This document shows positions 1 through 8,900 of a stretch of DNA of 64,000 bases, piece after piece. The DNA comes from Bacillota bacterium (GTDB taxonomy: Bacteria > Bacillota_I > Bacilli_A > RF39 > UBA660). The position numbers and the translations under genes were made by a program. Position 1 is the stretch's first letter, and every line of letters begins with the position of its first letter. The notes below the pieces were generated by a model, which worked only from the letters and a program-made list of their open reading frames with translations, ran no database searches and was not told the origin of the DNA. The stretch is taken from positions 1 to 64,000 of the forward strand of contig QAMK01000019.1 of assembly GCA_003149915.1 (NCBI GenBank), in the 5' to 3' direction.

Positions 1-196
1 TACATTGATTGATTATGAAAAAAATAATCATCAAGAGAAATAGAAAAAATGCACAATGCCTTAAAGGGAAAACAGGAATTTATTGTGCTATCCATCATCG
101 GGCCAACCTGACCTGAACTTTCAAAACTGAATATCCACCGCCCATCGGCGGCCAGCGAAAGCAGTAAGTCTGAAAAAGATTTGCTGCTTTTTTCTT
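1..196. other. Uninterpreted 5' edge with structured sequence
   Basis: No intact gene is visible. All frames are interrupted, although frame 2 stays open to a TAG at 41-43 and could be the tail of a gene starting outside the window. The stretch holds several inverted repeats: GCACAAT (50) pairing with ATTGTGC (near 82-88), a CCGCC/GGCGG hairpin near 138-151, and the terminator-like hairpin at 161-193. It may be the 3' end of a small structured RNA, but it matches no RNA family I recognise. Confidence 0.3.
161..193 (+). terminator. Intrinsic terminator inside the Fic remnant upstream region
   Basis: An 11-bp stem (161-171 with 177-187, two G-U pairs) with a GAAAA loop is followed by six T. 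It lies just before the Fic-like coding remnant, so it probably ends an RNA transcribed from upstream and does not belong to the remnant. Confidence 0.55.
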
Positions 197-430
197 TATC
201 CGTTTGGTGATGGAAATGGCAGAGTTGGACGCATCATCATGTTTAAAGAATGTTTGAAAAACAATATTATGCCGTTTATTATATTAGACCAAGATAAGCC
301 TTATTATATAAGAGGATTGAAAGAGTATAATCGTGATAAAAAATATTTGATAGATACTATTTTACATTCTGAAGACATTTACGAAAATATTTGCGAACAA
401 TTACTAGATTTTGACATAAAAGAAGATTAA
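197..430 (+). pseudogene. C-terminal remnant of a Fic-domain protein
   Basis: Translating from 197 gives YPFGDGNGRVGR followed by MFKECLKNNIMPF, a close match to the Fic active-site loop HPFxxGNGR and the helix after it, with Tyr in place of the catalytic His. Fic proteins transfer AMP or related groups to target hydroxyls. The residues that should precede the motif (FHxxFExI) are missing in every frame, and upstream there is a stop codon and a terminator hairpin instead. The in-frame ATG at 239 has no good ribosome site and would begin after the motif. I read this as a decayed or truncated gene left by a deletion or by an insertion upstream. An assembly junction near the window edge is the alternative. 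Confidence 0.6.
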
Positions 431-442
431 ATATCAAGAAAC

Positions 443-498
443 GATTTCAAAATCAATATTCTGACGAAGAGCAAAGTGATTTTGAAATTCTTTTTTTT
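443..498 (+). terminator. Intrinsic terminator after the Fic remnant
   Basis: A 12-13 bp stem (443-455 with 477-488) and a loop of about 21 bases are followed by a run of eight T. Confidence 0.6.
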
Positions 499-540
499 AT
501 GTAAAAGCAACATCTATCATATACTATGTTAGGTGATGAA

Positions 541-960
541 ATGAAAATTATCTTTTACGACATCGAACACTTTATCATATACGATTTTCATCCATTAGAT
601 AAAGGTAGAATCAAAGCCCAAATTTCGAAACTTGTCGCACACTTAATCAAACAGTATCATGAAAAGCCAAACGGATTATACCAGGTGATAATTCGCTCTG
701 ATCATCTCATCACAATCTATGAGTTTCAAAAAACGATGGATTCCTTTTTGGAGGAGATGGAACTCAAAGTTGTTTTAGTAAAAGACGATATGTTATATGA
801 ATTTGAAGATTATTTTATGATTCAGGATAAAAAAGATGTTTTTTGTTACCAAGATAAATTTTACAAAAAAAGTATTCTTTTATCAGAAGTAGAGTACTGC
901 AAACGAATTTTTGGTGAAGAAAAAGAAAAAATTGAGCCATTTTTACAGAAAGTAGAATAG
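541..960 (+). CDS. Hypothetical protein upstream of der
   Basis: A 139-residue soluble protein I do not recognise. It begins MKIIFYDIEHF and is rich in Lys, Glu, Asp and aromatic residues, with no signal peptide or membrane segment. I chose the ATG at 541 because AGGTGA lies five bases upstream; the earlier in-frame ATG at 526 has no ribosome site. It ends just before the der promoter, so it is probably its own transcription unit after the terminator at 443-498. The alternating short strands and helices would suit a small alpha/beta fold, but no function can be assigned. Confidence 0.7.
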   Translation: MKIIFYDIEHFIIYDFHPLDKGRIKAQISKLVAHLIKQYHEKPNGLYQVIIRSDHLITIYEFQKTMDSFLEEMELKVVLVKDDMLYEFEDYFMIQDKKDVFCYQDKFYKKSILLSEVEYCKRIFGEEKEKIEPFLQKVE

Positions 961-967
961 AGAATGT

Positions 968-996
968 TTGAATATAAAAGCAAAATCTGATATAAT
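968..996 (+). promoter_or_regulatory. Sigma-A promoter of der
   Basis: TTGAAT at 968-973, a 17-bp spacer and a perfect TATAAT at 991-996, with a GAAAGGGGA ribosome site at 1008-1016 and the der ATG at 1024. Confidence 0.75.
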
Positions 997-1023
997 ACAG
1001 ATAATTTGAAAGGGGAAGTGTTT

Positions 1024-2325
1024 ATGGCAACTGTTGCATTAGTAGGAAGACCAAATGTCGGAAAGAGTACAATATTCAATAAAATTGCTGGTCGTAGAAT
1101 TTCTATCATCGATGATATGCCAGGTGTTACGAGAGACCGAATCTATAGCGATGCTACTTATTTAAATAAAAAGTTCAGTATTATCGATACGGGTGGAATC
1201 GATGCTGGTACGGGAGATTTCAACGATGAGATTAAAATGCAAGCGATGATTGCAATCGATGAAGCAGATGTTGTCGTTTTCGTTGTTGATGGCAAAGAAG
1301 GCTTAACGGCCAATGATTTAACGGTTCGAGATATTTTAAGAAAGAGTGGAAAACGTGTCATTGTAGCAATCAATAAATGTGACAATAAGGTGAGTGAATC
1401 GCACATTTATGATTTCTATGAATTAGGGTTTGATGAATACATTCCAATCAGTGCCATTCATAATACTGGTTACATTGAGTTACTAGAAGCAATTACGCGT
1501 GACATGAAAGAAATGACAGAAGAAGAATTAGATACGAGAATTAAGTTTTCTGTCATTGGAAGACCGAATGTTGGAAAAAGTAGTTTAATCAACGCCTTAT
1601 TAAACGATGAACGCGCAATTGTATCCAATGTTGCAGGAACGACGAGAGATTCTGTCGACAGCATCTTAACGTACGACCACAAAGAATACGTCGTAATCGA
1701 TACAGCAGGCATGAGAAAAAAAGGTAGAATTTATGAAAATGTCGAAAAGTATAGTCTACTGCGAAGCTTGAAAGCAATCGACCGTAGTGACATTTGTCTA
1801 CTGGTATTAAATGCTGAAGAGGGAATCATCGAACATGACAAACACATCGCTGGATATGCTATTGAAGCAGGAAAAGGATTAATCATTGTCGTAAACAAAT
1901 GGGATACGGTAGAAAATCCAAACATCAAAGAGTACACCAAAAAGATTCGGGCTGAATTCCAATTTGCAACGTATGCACCAATTGTATTTGTCAGTGCCTT
2001 GACAAAAAAGAGAATTGCTACGATTATGCCAGAAATTATCAAAGTTAGTGAGAACATCAACCGTCAAGTAAAGACAAGCGTCTTAAATGATGTCATTTTA
2101 GATGCATACAACTTGAATATGCCACCGACTTACAAGACCAATCGTTTGAAAATTTACTATACAAGTCAAACGGGTGTCAAGCCACCGAAGTTTACATTCT
2201 TTGTAAACAATAAGAATTTAGTTCATTTTTCTTACGAAAGATATCTAGAAAATAAGATTCGTGAAAATTTTGATTTGGAAGGAACGCCAATTGTGTTACA
2301 ATTTAAGAATAGAGGTGATAACTAA
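1024..2325 (+). CDS. der: Ribosome-assembly GTPase Der (EngA)
   Basis: Der is a double GTPase needed for maturation of the 50S ribosomal subunit. The 433-residue product has two tandem G domains. The first shows GRPNVGKST near residue 8, a DTGG G3 motif and NKCD near 117. The second shows GRPNVGKSS near 179, DTAG, and NKWD near 293. A C-terminal KH-like domain ends in a basic tail. The length is typical. I chose the ATG at 1024, spaced from GAAAGGGGA; an upstream TTG would add six residues without family support. Its stop overlaps the ATG of the next small gene (TAATG), so the two are translationally coupled. Confidence 0.97.
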   Translation: MATVALVGRPNVGKSTIFNKIAGRRISIIDDMPGVTRDRIYSDATYLNKKFSIIDTGGIDAGTGDFNDEIKMQAMIAIDEADVVVFVVDGKEGLTANDLTVRDILRKSGKRVIVAINKCDNKVSESHIYDFYELGFDEYIPISAIHNTGYIELLEAITRDMKEMTEEELDTRIKFSVIGRPNVGKSSLINALLNDERAIVSNVAGTTRDSVDSILTYDHKEYVVIDTAGMRKKGRIYENVEKYSLLRSLKAIDRSDICLLVLNAEEGIIEHDKHIAGYAIEAGKGLIIVVNKWDTVENPNIKEYTKKIRAEFQFATYAPIVFVSALTKKRIATIMPEIIKVSENINRQVKTSVLNDVILDAYNLNMPPTYKTNRLKIYYTSQTGVKPPKFTFFVNNKNLVHFSYERYLENKIRENFDLEGTPIVLQFKNRGDN

Positions 2326-2528
2326 TGGGTTTATTCAAACTATTCGATCGTAAAGATCCAAAAACAGAATTGGAAGGATTAAAACGAGCACAAGCGATGT
2401 TGGACGAACGCTTTCAAAGAAAAGAAGTATCTAACGAAGTCTATCAGAAACAGAGTTTGGCATTCCGCGAAAGAATTGAAAAATGTGAGAAAAAGATGGG
2501 AATCGATAAATACGACCAATATAATTAG
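2325..2528 (+). CDS. Small SHOCT-like protein coupled to der
   Basis: A 67-residue charged helical protein, [18 protein letters not shown] at the start. The core pattern of ELEGLKRAQAMLDE followed by a basic helix with VYQK resembles short C-terminal (SHOCT) helical domains, which often mediate oligomerisation, but the match is loose. The start codon overlaps the der stop codon, so expression should follow Der. Function unknown. Confidence 0.7.
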   Translation: MGLFKLFDRKDPKTELEGLKRAQAMLDERFQRKEVSNEVYQKQSLAFRERIEKCEKKMGIDKYDQYN

Positions 2529-2537
2529 AACAAAGTA

Positions 2538-2570
2538 AAACCTCCTACATATATTATGGTAGGAGGTTTT
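2538..2570 (+). promoter_or_regulatory. Hairpin hiding the spoVIF ribosome site
   Basis: AAACCTCCTA pairs with TAGGAGGTTT across a short loop. The right arm contains the AGGAGG ribosome site for the ATG at 2571 and ends in TTTT. The structure could act both as a weak terminator for der readthrough and as a lid that keeps spoVIF untranslated on readthrough mRNA. Confidence 0.65.
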
Positions 2571-2810
2571 ATGTTCGGAGATTCATTATTTAAAAAAGTT
2601 CAAGATAAAACGAATGTCGATAAAAAGACGATTTTAGAACTCGCTTCCAAATTGCAAAATGCCAATATGAAAGATGAGGCAACGTTACGAGCATTTATTC
2701 AGGAAGTGGGTGCGGTGACAGGTCGTGAGGTTAGTAAAGAAAAAGAAGATAAACTGGTAAATACGATTATGAATGATAAAGTACCGACCGATTTGGATTC
2801 GATGATGTAA
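2571..2810 (+). CDS. spoVIF: Stage VI sporulation protein F (SpoVIF)
   Basis: A 79-residue protein starting MFGDSLFKKVQDKTN, with a central LQNANMKDEATLRAFI and the segment VSKEKEDKLV typical of SpoVIF (YjcC). In Bacillus SpoVIF acts in the forespore/mother cell programme during spore maturation and germination. The length matches the family. The start at 2571 follows AGGAGG at 2561-2566; an upstream in-frame start falls inside the hairpin. A terminator follows immediately. Its position after der is not the Bacillus arrangement. Confidence 0.85.
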   Translation: MFGDSLFKKVQDKTNVDKKTILELASKLQNANMKDEATLRAFIQEVGAVTGREVSKEKEDKLVNTIMNDKVPTDLDSMM

Positions 2811-2830
2811 GTACCAACAGGTACTTTTTT
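2809..2830 (+). terminator. Terminator of spoVIF
   Basis: Perfect AAGTACC/GGTACTT stem with an AACA loop followed by TTTTTC; the stem begins at the spoVIF stop codon. Confidence 0.8.
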
Positions 2831-2864
2831 CTTTGAAAAAACAGACTTGGTTGGATATATAAGA

Positions 2865-2893
2865 TGTACAAAAATGTCGAAAAATGGTATAAT
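2865..2893 (+). promoter_or_regulatory. Promoter of the giant surface gene with an embedded Spo0A-like box
   Basis: TGTACA at 2865-2870, a 17-bp spacer and TATAAT at 2888-2893. The spacer contains TGTCGAA at 2875-2881, a perfect match to the Spo0A box TGNCGAA. One such heptamer could occur by chance in this much DNA, but its place in this promoter and its likeness to the arrangement at 38005-38022 make it notable. Confidence 0.55.
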
Positions 2894-2928
2894 GACTTTG
2901 TATACTAGCAAGCGTAGGAAGTGATAAA

Positions 2929-5900
2929 GTGGCATCGAAAAATAAAACCTTGAACATAACCTTATCGATTTTATTAGTTGCTTTCTTATCTCTATGTTTT
3001 GTTTACTTTTTTATTACGACGTCTTTTTCGAATGTTTTAGGAGAAGACGAGTATTATTCTTATGAAAATTGGGATGGTATAACAGTTTCTGAAACCTTTA
3101 GCAGTGGCACTGGTACAGAAGAAGACCCTTACAGCATCACATCCGGTGCTGACTTAGCACTTTTAGCAAATAAAATTCAAGAAGAAGAGTCTTACCGCGC
3201 CGCGCATTATCAGTTGAATCATAACATCAACATGCAAAATTTTACATTTGTAGGAATTGGTAGTGAAGAAATTCCTTTCGCTGGAACGTTTGATGGAAAC
3301 GGATATTCGGTTGCAAACATCAATCTGACAACTGAAGGAAAAACAGCAATCGGTTTTTTTAATCATATTGAAAATGCAACCATCGAAAATTTAAATTTAA
3401 AACAAGTGACTGTAAACTCTACTCTAGAGGAAACAGATGCAATCGGAATTCTTACTGGTGTGAGTTCCAACAGTACCATTCAAAATATTGGAATTTACGA
3501 CTCTACAATCGAAACGATAACAGAAAATATTTCTGGTATGGTAGCAGGAAAAAGTGATACATCCATTTATCAGACGATAGTAACACGTGCTGATATAACT
3601 GAAAATGGAACTGTGAAAGAAACTCTTTTTGGAACGAGTACGAACGATGAAGCAAGTACGATTGTCATATATCAAAAAGGAGAGAATATAACACTTGCTA
3701 GTCTATTAGATACCTTGACAATAAGTAACGTCTATACATACCGAGTAGAAGAAGAAAACCTTTTGATTAACACAGTTACTGTAAACGAAGATGGAACCAT
3801 TTCACTAGATGTGGCAGATCAAACATTGGAAACTCTTGCTAGCATGTTGACTAGTTCCATAAATGACCGCTTCGCTTGGCGAAGAGATGAGGATTACATT
3901 CGTTTTGATCAAACGACAAATGTGGAATCTACCATTCAACCATTAACGATCGCTCCCCCAGAGATTGCTACTATGACACCTCACGATACTGGTATTGAAG
4001 GAGATACCGTTTACTTAAATGATTTGACTGCTGATTGGAATTACTATCAAGGAATGAACTATACAGAAAGTGACGATGAAACGTTGCCAGATGGTACCAA
4101 TCAAGAAAAATATACGGAACAGACGATGATCGCTGTAGAGTTGAACTATCATGGTAGCGATGTAAAAGGATTGAATACCGGTTATGTTTCTCTAGAAGAA
4201 CAACAATCTAATTTCGTCTATTATAAGTGGTATCCAGTCAATAACAATGGAACACCTAATAATATGACGGATGATTACGTTGAGATTGAACTAATCGATA
4301 ACCCGTATGCAGATCGTCCAGATAACTTAGCATTCAATGGTTGGGTAACGACTACTGCTGGTGCAGTTGTAGAACATCATACGGATTATTATACCCGTAC
4401 AGTAACTGTTCCAGTAACGTATACAAATGGAATTCCCAATGAACAAGTAATCGATTTGTATGCATCTTGGACGACTGCAATCTCATCGACGATGTCTGGT
4501 AGTAACTGGGATAATGCGTTTAGAAATCTTGCTACGGCAGGAATGCATACGGTAAGTTTCGATGACTTTATCGTTGAACTTCCATATTACATGGAAGGAT
4601 ATTACATCCGTGTTTCTGTTGCAGATGGAGACTCTTGTACAGGACTATACGACAGCCGTGGGGAATATCAAACGAATTGTACGTGTAATGGTTTCTGGGG
4701 AATGAGTTGTACCTATTACCAAGATGCAAGCGATTTGGCTTATTCAGAAGATGAAACCTATTATCAAGTATCTCGTCGGGGATCGATGAGTGTGGTATAT
4801 CCCAATATCACCCCAGATACTGAAGTGGTAGAAAATCCATTAAAATATAGCAATATGGCTGGATTTTTCCGCCAAGTATCTATCTCTTACAATCAAAGTA
4901 TGGCCGGATACTACGACAGTGATGGAGAATTACAAACTGGAAATTGTACATCAAGATGGGGATGCACAGCATATGAATTAATTCCATATCAAGATGGAAA
5001 TGACTATGTAACAGGAAATACGTACTACTATTTAGCAACGCGCGACACCAATATTATCGTTATGAATGGCAATACTTCTTCTGAATGGGACTATGATATG
5101 ACAAAACCATTCACGTTAACCTCTTTGAATAATGGAGTAGATTATCGTTCTTCAGCTACTTGGACGACAAGTAACACGATAGGAATTGCTTATGCAGATA
5201 CGAGAATCGAATGGGTAACAATCAGTACTTCACAGAATTTTTCAAATAGTGACCCACCATCATCTGCGTCCTCTAGAAGAATGTTCTACGGAAATTATCA
5301 AAATGTAAAATTTGGTCGTGGGATTAGTCAAGTCGGTAATTATACGAACTTTTCTTCTGTCATCGGCGGTAACAATACGAGTGGAACTGTCGGAAGTAGA
5401 ACGAACTTAACAAAATATCGCTTAATCATAGAGTCGGGTGCTTACAATAATATCGTTCTAACAAATGGTCCGATGTACAGTACACGGTACAATATTTATA
5501 TTGCGGCTCAAGGAGTGTACGGTAATGACTACGATCGTGCTACTCAAAATAATGATAATTTACGTGTATACTTCGATACAAACGGAAGTTGGGGCGGTGT
5601 TTATTACGGTGAAGATGACGCCTCTATTATCTTTGATACGACCGTAAAAAGCGGTCAGTTTGGTACATCTCGTGATGATTATACGACGGGTATTTACGTC
5701 GGTGGAAGAAGTTATGGTGAACATCACGGTCTAAAACGTCTAAAATTTGAAGGTGGATGGGTTTACAATATCATTGGTGGACCAATCTCTGCAGATGATG
5801 CAAATGTAAATGATACCTATATTCAAATGACCGGTGGCCAAGCAGATATCATCTTTGGTGGTGCCGGAACCTCTGCAACATATGGAAACAGAATCATTCA

Positions 5901-8900
5901 AGTAACTGGTGGTCAAGTGAACTACAGTGTCTTCGGAGGTTCTAACAGTTATCAAGGTACTTCATCAGAAGGAACGATTATAGGAGATTCGCTTGTCTAT
6001 GTTGGTGGCGATGCGATAATCGGAAATGAAAATAATTTAAATGGTACCTTATTTGGTTCCGAAGCGGGTTCTGTTTTTGGAATTGGAAACGGTCGAAGTG
6101 GAATGTCTTCTCTCGGTTCTAATGCGAACTCTAATATCATCATCGATGGTGGTACAATTTTAAGAAATGTATACGGTGGTGGAAACTACGGTGCTGTAGG
6201 AGCATCTTCTAGCAGTGCCACGACGACAACCAAGATTCAAGTAATCGACGGAACTATAAATGGTTCAGTCTATGGTGGTGGTAATAACAACGGTGCCGGT
6301 GCGACGAATAAACGAGCAACTGTTACCATCGATATGTCAGGTGGGACTGTAAACGGAAACGTATATGGTGGATCTCGCCAAACGGGAACAATATACGGTA
6401 ACGTCAACGTCAATATGACGGGTGGAACAGTAGAAACATCTGTATATGGCGGTGGAGAAGGAGGAAGTACCGGTTGGTCTTCTTCTGGAACATTCGTAAC
6501 CGGAAACATTTATGTAACAATTGGAAATAGAAGTTTAACAACCCTTCCTACAATCAATCAAAACGTATATGGTGGAAGTGCTTTCGGTACTGTTAACGGT
6601 TCTAGTGCTTCGTCGAATCTATCTAGTGCAACGACCAATGTAACTGTCAATTGTGGTACGATCAACGGAGCAGTATACGGTGGTGGACAAGGAAACGAAA
6701 CGTATACACCGTATGTATTAGGAAATATTACAGTCAATATCAATGGCGGTATCATCAATCAAGTATTTGGAACAAACGATGCCGCCGGTACTCCAAACGG
6801 ATATGCTAGAGTCTATTTAAATGGTGGCTCTATCGATAAAGCATTCGGTGGTGGAAACCAAGCGGATAGTAGAGATACTTACATCTACTTACAAGGTGCG
6901 ACTGTTACGGAAATTTATGGCGGTGGAAATCAAGCCGGTGCTGACAATACCTATGTCGAACTTTCAAAAGGAAGTGTTGTCGATACCTATGGTGGGTCTA
7001 ACCAATCTGGAGATGTCGCAAGTAGCAATGTGGTCGTACAAGAAACGAAGACAGAAAATACCCAAGAAAATGTAACGGTAGATGTTACCTTAAATAAAAC
7101 TCCGAAATCCGACTGGGATCAAACCGATTATGCCTCTTATATTGAAGGAACGATTCAAATTTTGAACAACACAAGTTCCAACATTACAGATTGGACATTG
7201 ACATTCGATTTCCCAAGTGCTGATTTGGATCATAACTATTCCGAAACAGAATTCGTTCAAAATGGAAATACAATTACATTGACAGAAGCCAACCGCTATT
7301 GGGGGACCAATACCGTTCCAGCAAACGGCTCATATACGATTTCTCAATTTGGATTCTCATCTTACGTAAGTGCAGAAGACTTTAATTTAGCCAATGTAAA
7401 ATTAGTGGCAACCGATGAAGTAGGTAAAACATACGAGTATACAATCGATGGCTTACAAGTGCACACAATCTATGGCGGTAACAACGCTGGTGGAACAGTA
7501 ACATCATCCGATATTCAAATTACAGATTCTACCGTAACGAACGTATACGGAGGTAATAACGAAGATGGTACAACAGGAGATACCAATATCGTTGTTACTG
7601 AATCTACTTTGGACAGCATCTATGGAGGCGGAAACTTAGCCAATACGACTGGTAATACAAACTTGACATTGACAAATTCCACTGTTTCTAACGCAGTATA
7701 TGGCGGTGGAAATAATGCTCAAGTGTATGGAAGTACGAACCTGTCAGCATCCAATTTAACAGCCGGAAACATTTTTGGTGGTGGTAATGCTGGTGATGTA
7801 CTAAACAACAGTCAAGTAGAAGTGTCGGGTTCGACAATAACAGGTTCCATCTACGGTGGTGGAAACTCTGCAGCAGTATTAGGGGATACCGTAACGACGG
7901 TTGCAGGTACAACGACAGTTGGCGAATCTGTCTTCGGTGGCGGTAATTCAGGAGCAGTCGGTGAGCAAGGTGTCGATGCCTCTACGACAACGGTCAACAT
8001 TTTAGGAGCATCGATTGCGAAAAATGTATATGGAGGATGTAACACCTCAGTTGTATATGGCGAAACTTACGTCAACATCGGTAGCAGTGCAGCAGAAACA
8101 GACACCTTAAAACGGGATAACATCGAAATTGATGGTACCGTATTCGGTGGAGGAGAGGCGAACGCATCCGGTAGTGAAGATTACGACTTCACCTTCATTA
8201 GTGTTACACAAGGTATTACCATTCAAATCGATGGAACAGATTATACAGATCGAAACTTCTACTTAAACGGAAGTATCTTCGGTTCTGGTAACGCATCTTC
8301 TAGTTCCGGTGAATCCAAGATTTACGTTACAAACTTAGGAACGAGAGAACATCCAAACCGCGCAATTTCAATCCAACGTGCAAATCTAGTAGATATCGAT
8401 TCTTCTACAATCGAACTAGTTGGTACGACCGACCGTACGAATGAATATTCAGATATCTTATATTCTTTAAACCGAATTGATCATTTAATTATTCGCAATA
8501 ATACAACGTTACTATTACAACGAAATGCAAACTTACTTCAAAAGTTCGAAAGTTTGACAAAAGACGGTGAGAAAGCAACCGTAGAAATTACGGATGATGG
8601 CACGACGACACGCAATGTCGATAATCGTCTTTACATGATTGCCAACCGAAACTTAAATATCACGACGAATGAACAAGCAACTGCTTATGGTGAAGTACTG
8701 GGAATGACGTTCTTTGGAATGTATAACTCCTATGGTAACGGCAGTTACTCTTACGGTATTTACAACATGGAAAATAACGATGCCGCCGATGCCGGAGATG
8801 TCATCATGGGTGGATCTTACGTATTAGGACTACATGCCTTAAACATGGACTATTACGAAGATGGATTCTATACGAACTATATCGATGATGAATACACCAA

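Noticed and set aside
50-190. A T-box, TPP or other known riboswitch at the window start
   Set aside because: None of the conserved boxes of these families could be found.
5465-5647. Open frames on both strands inside the giant adhesin gene
   Set aside because: They follow from the repetitive, biased codons of the adhesin and have no ribosome sites or protein-like composition.
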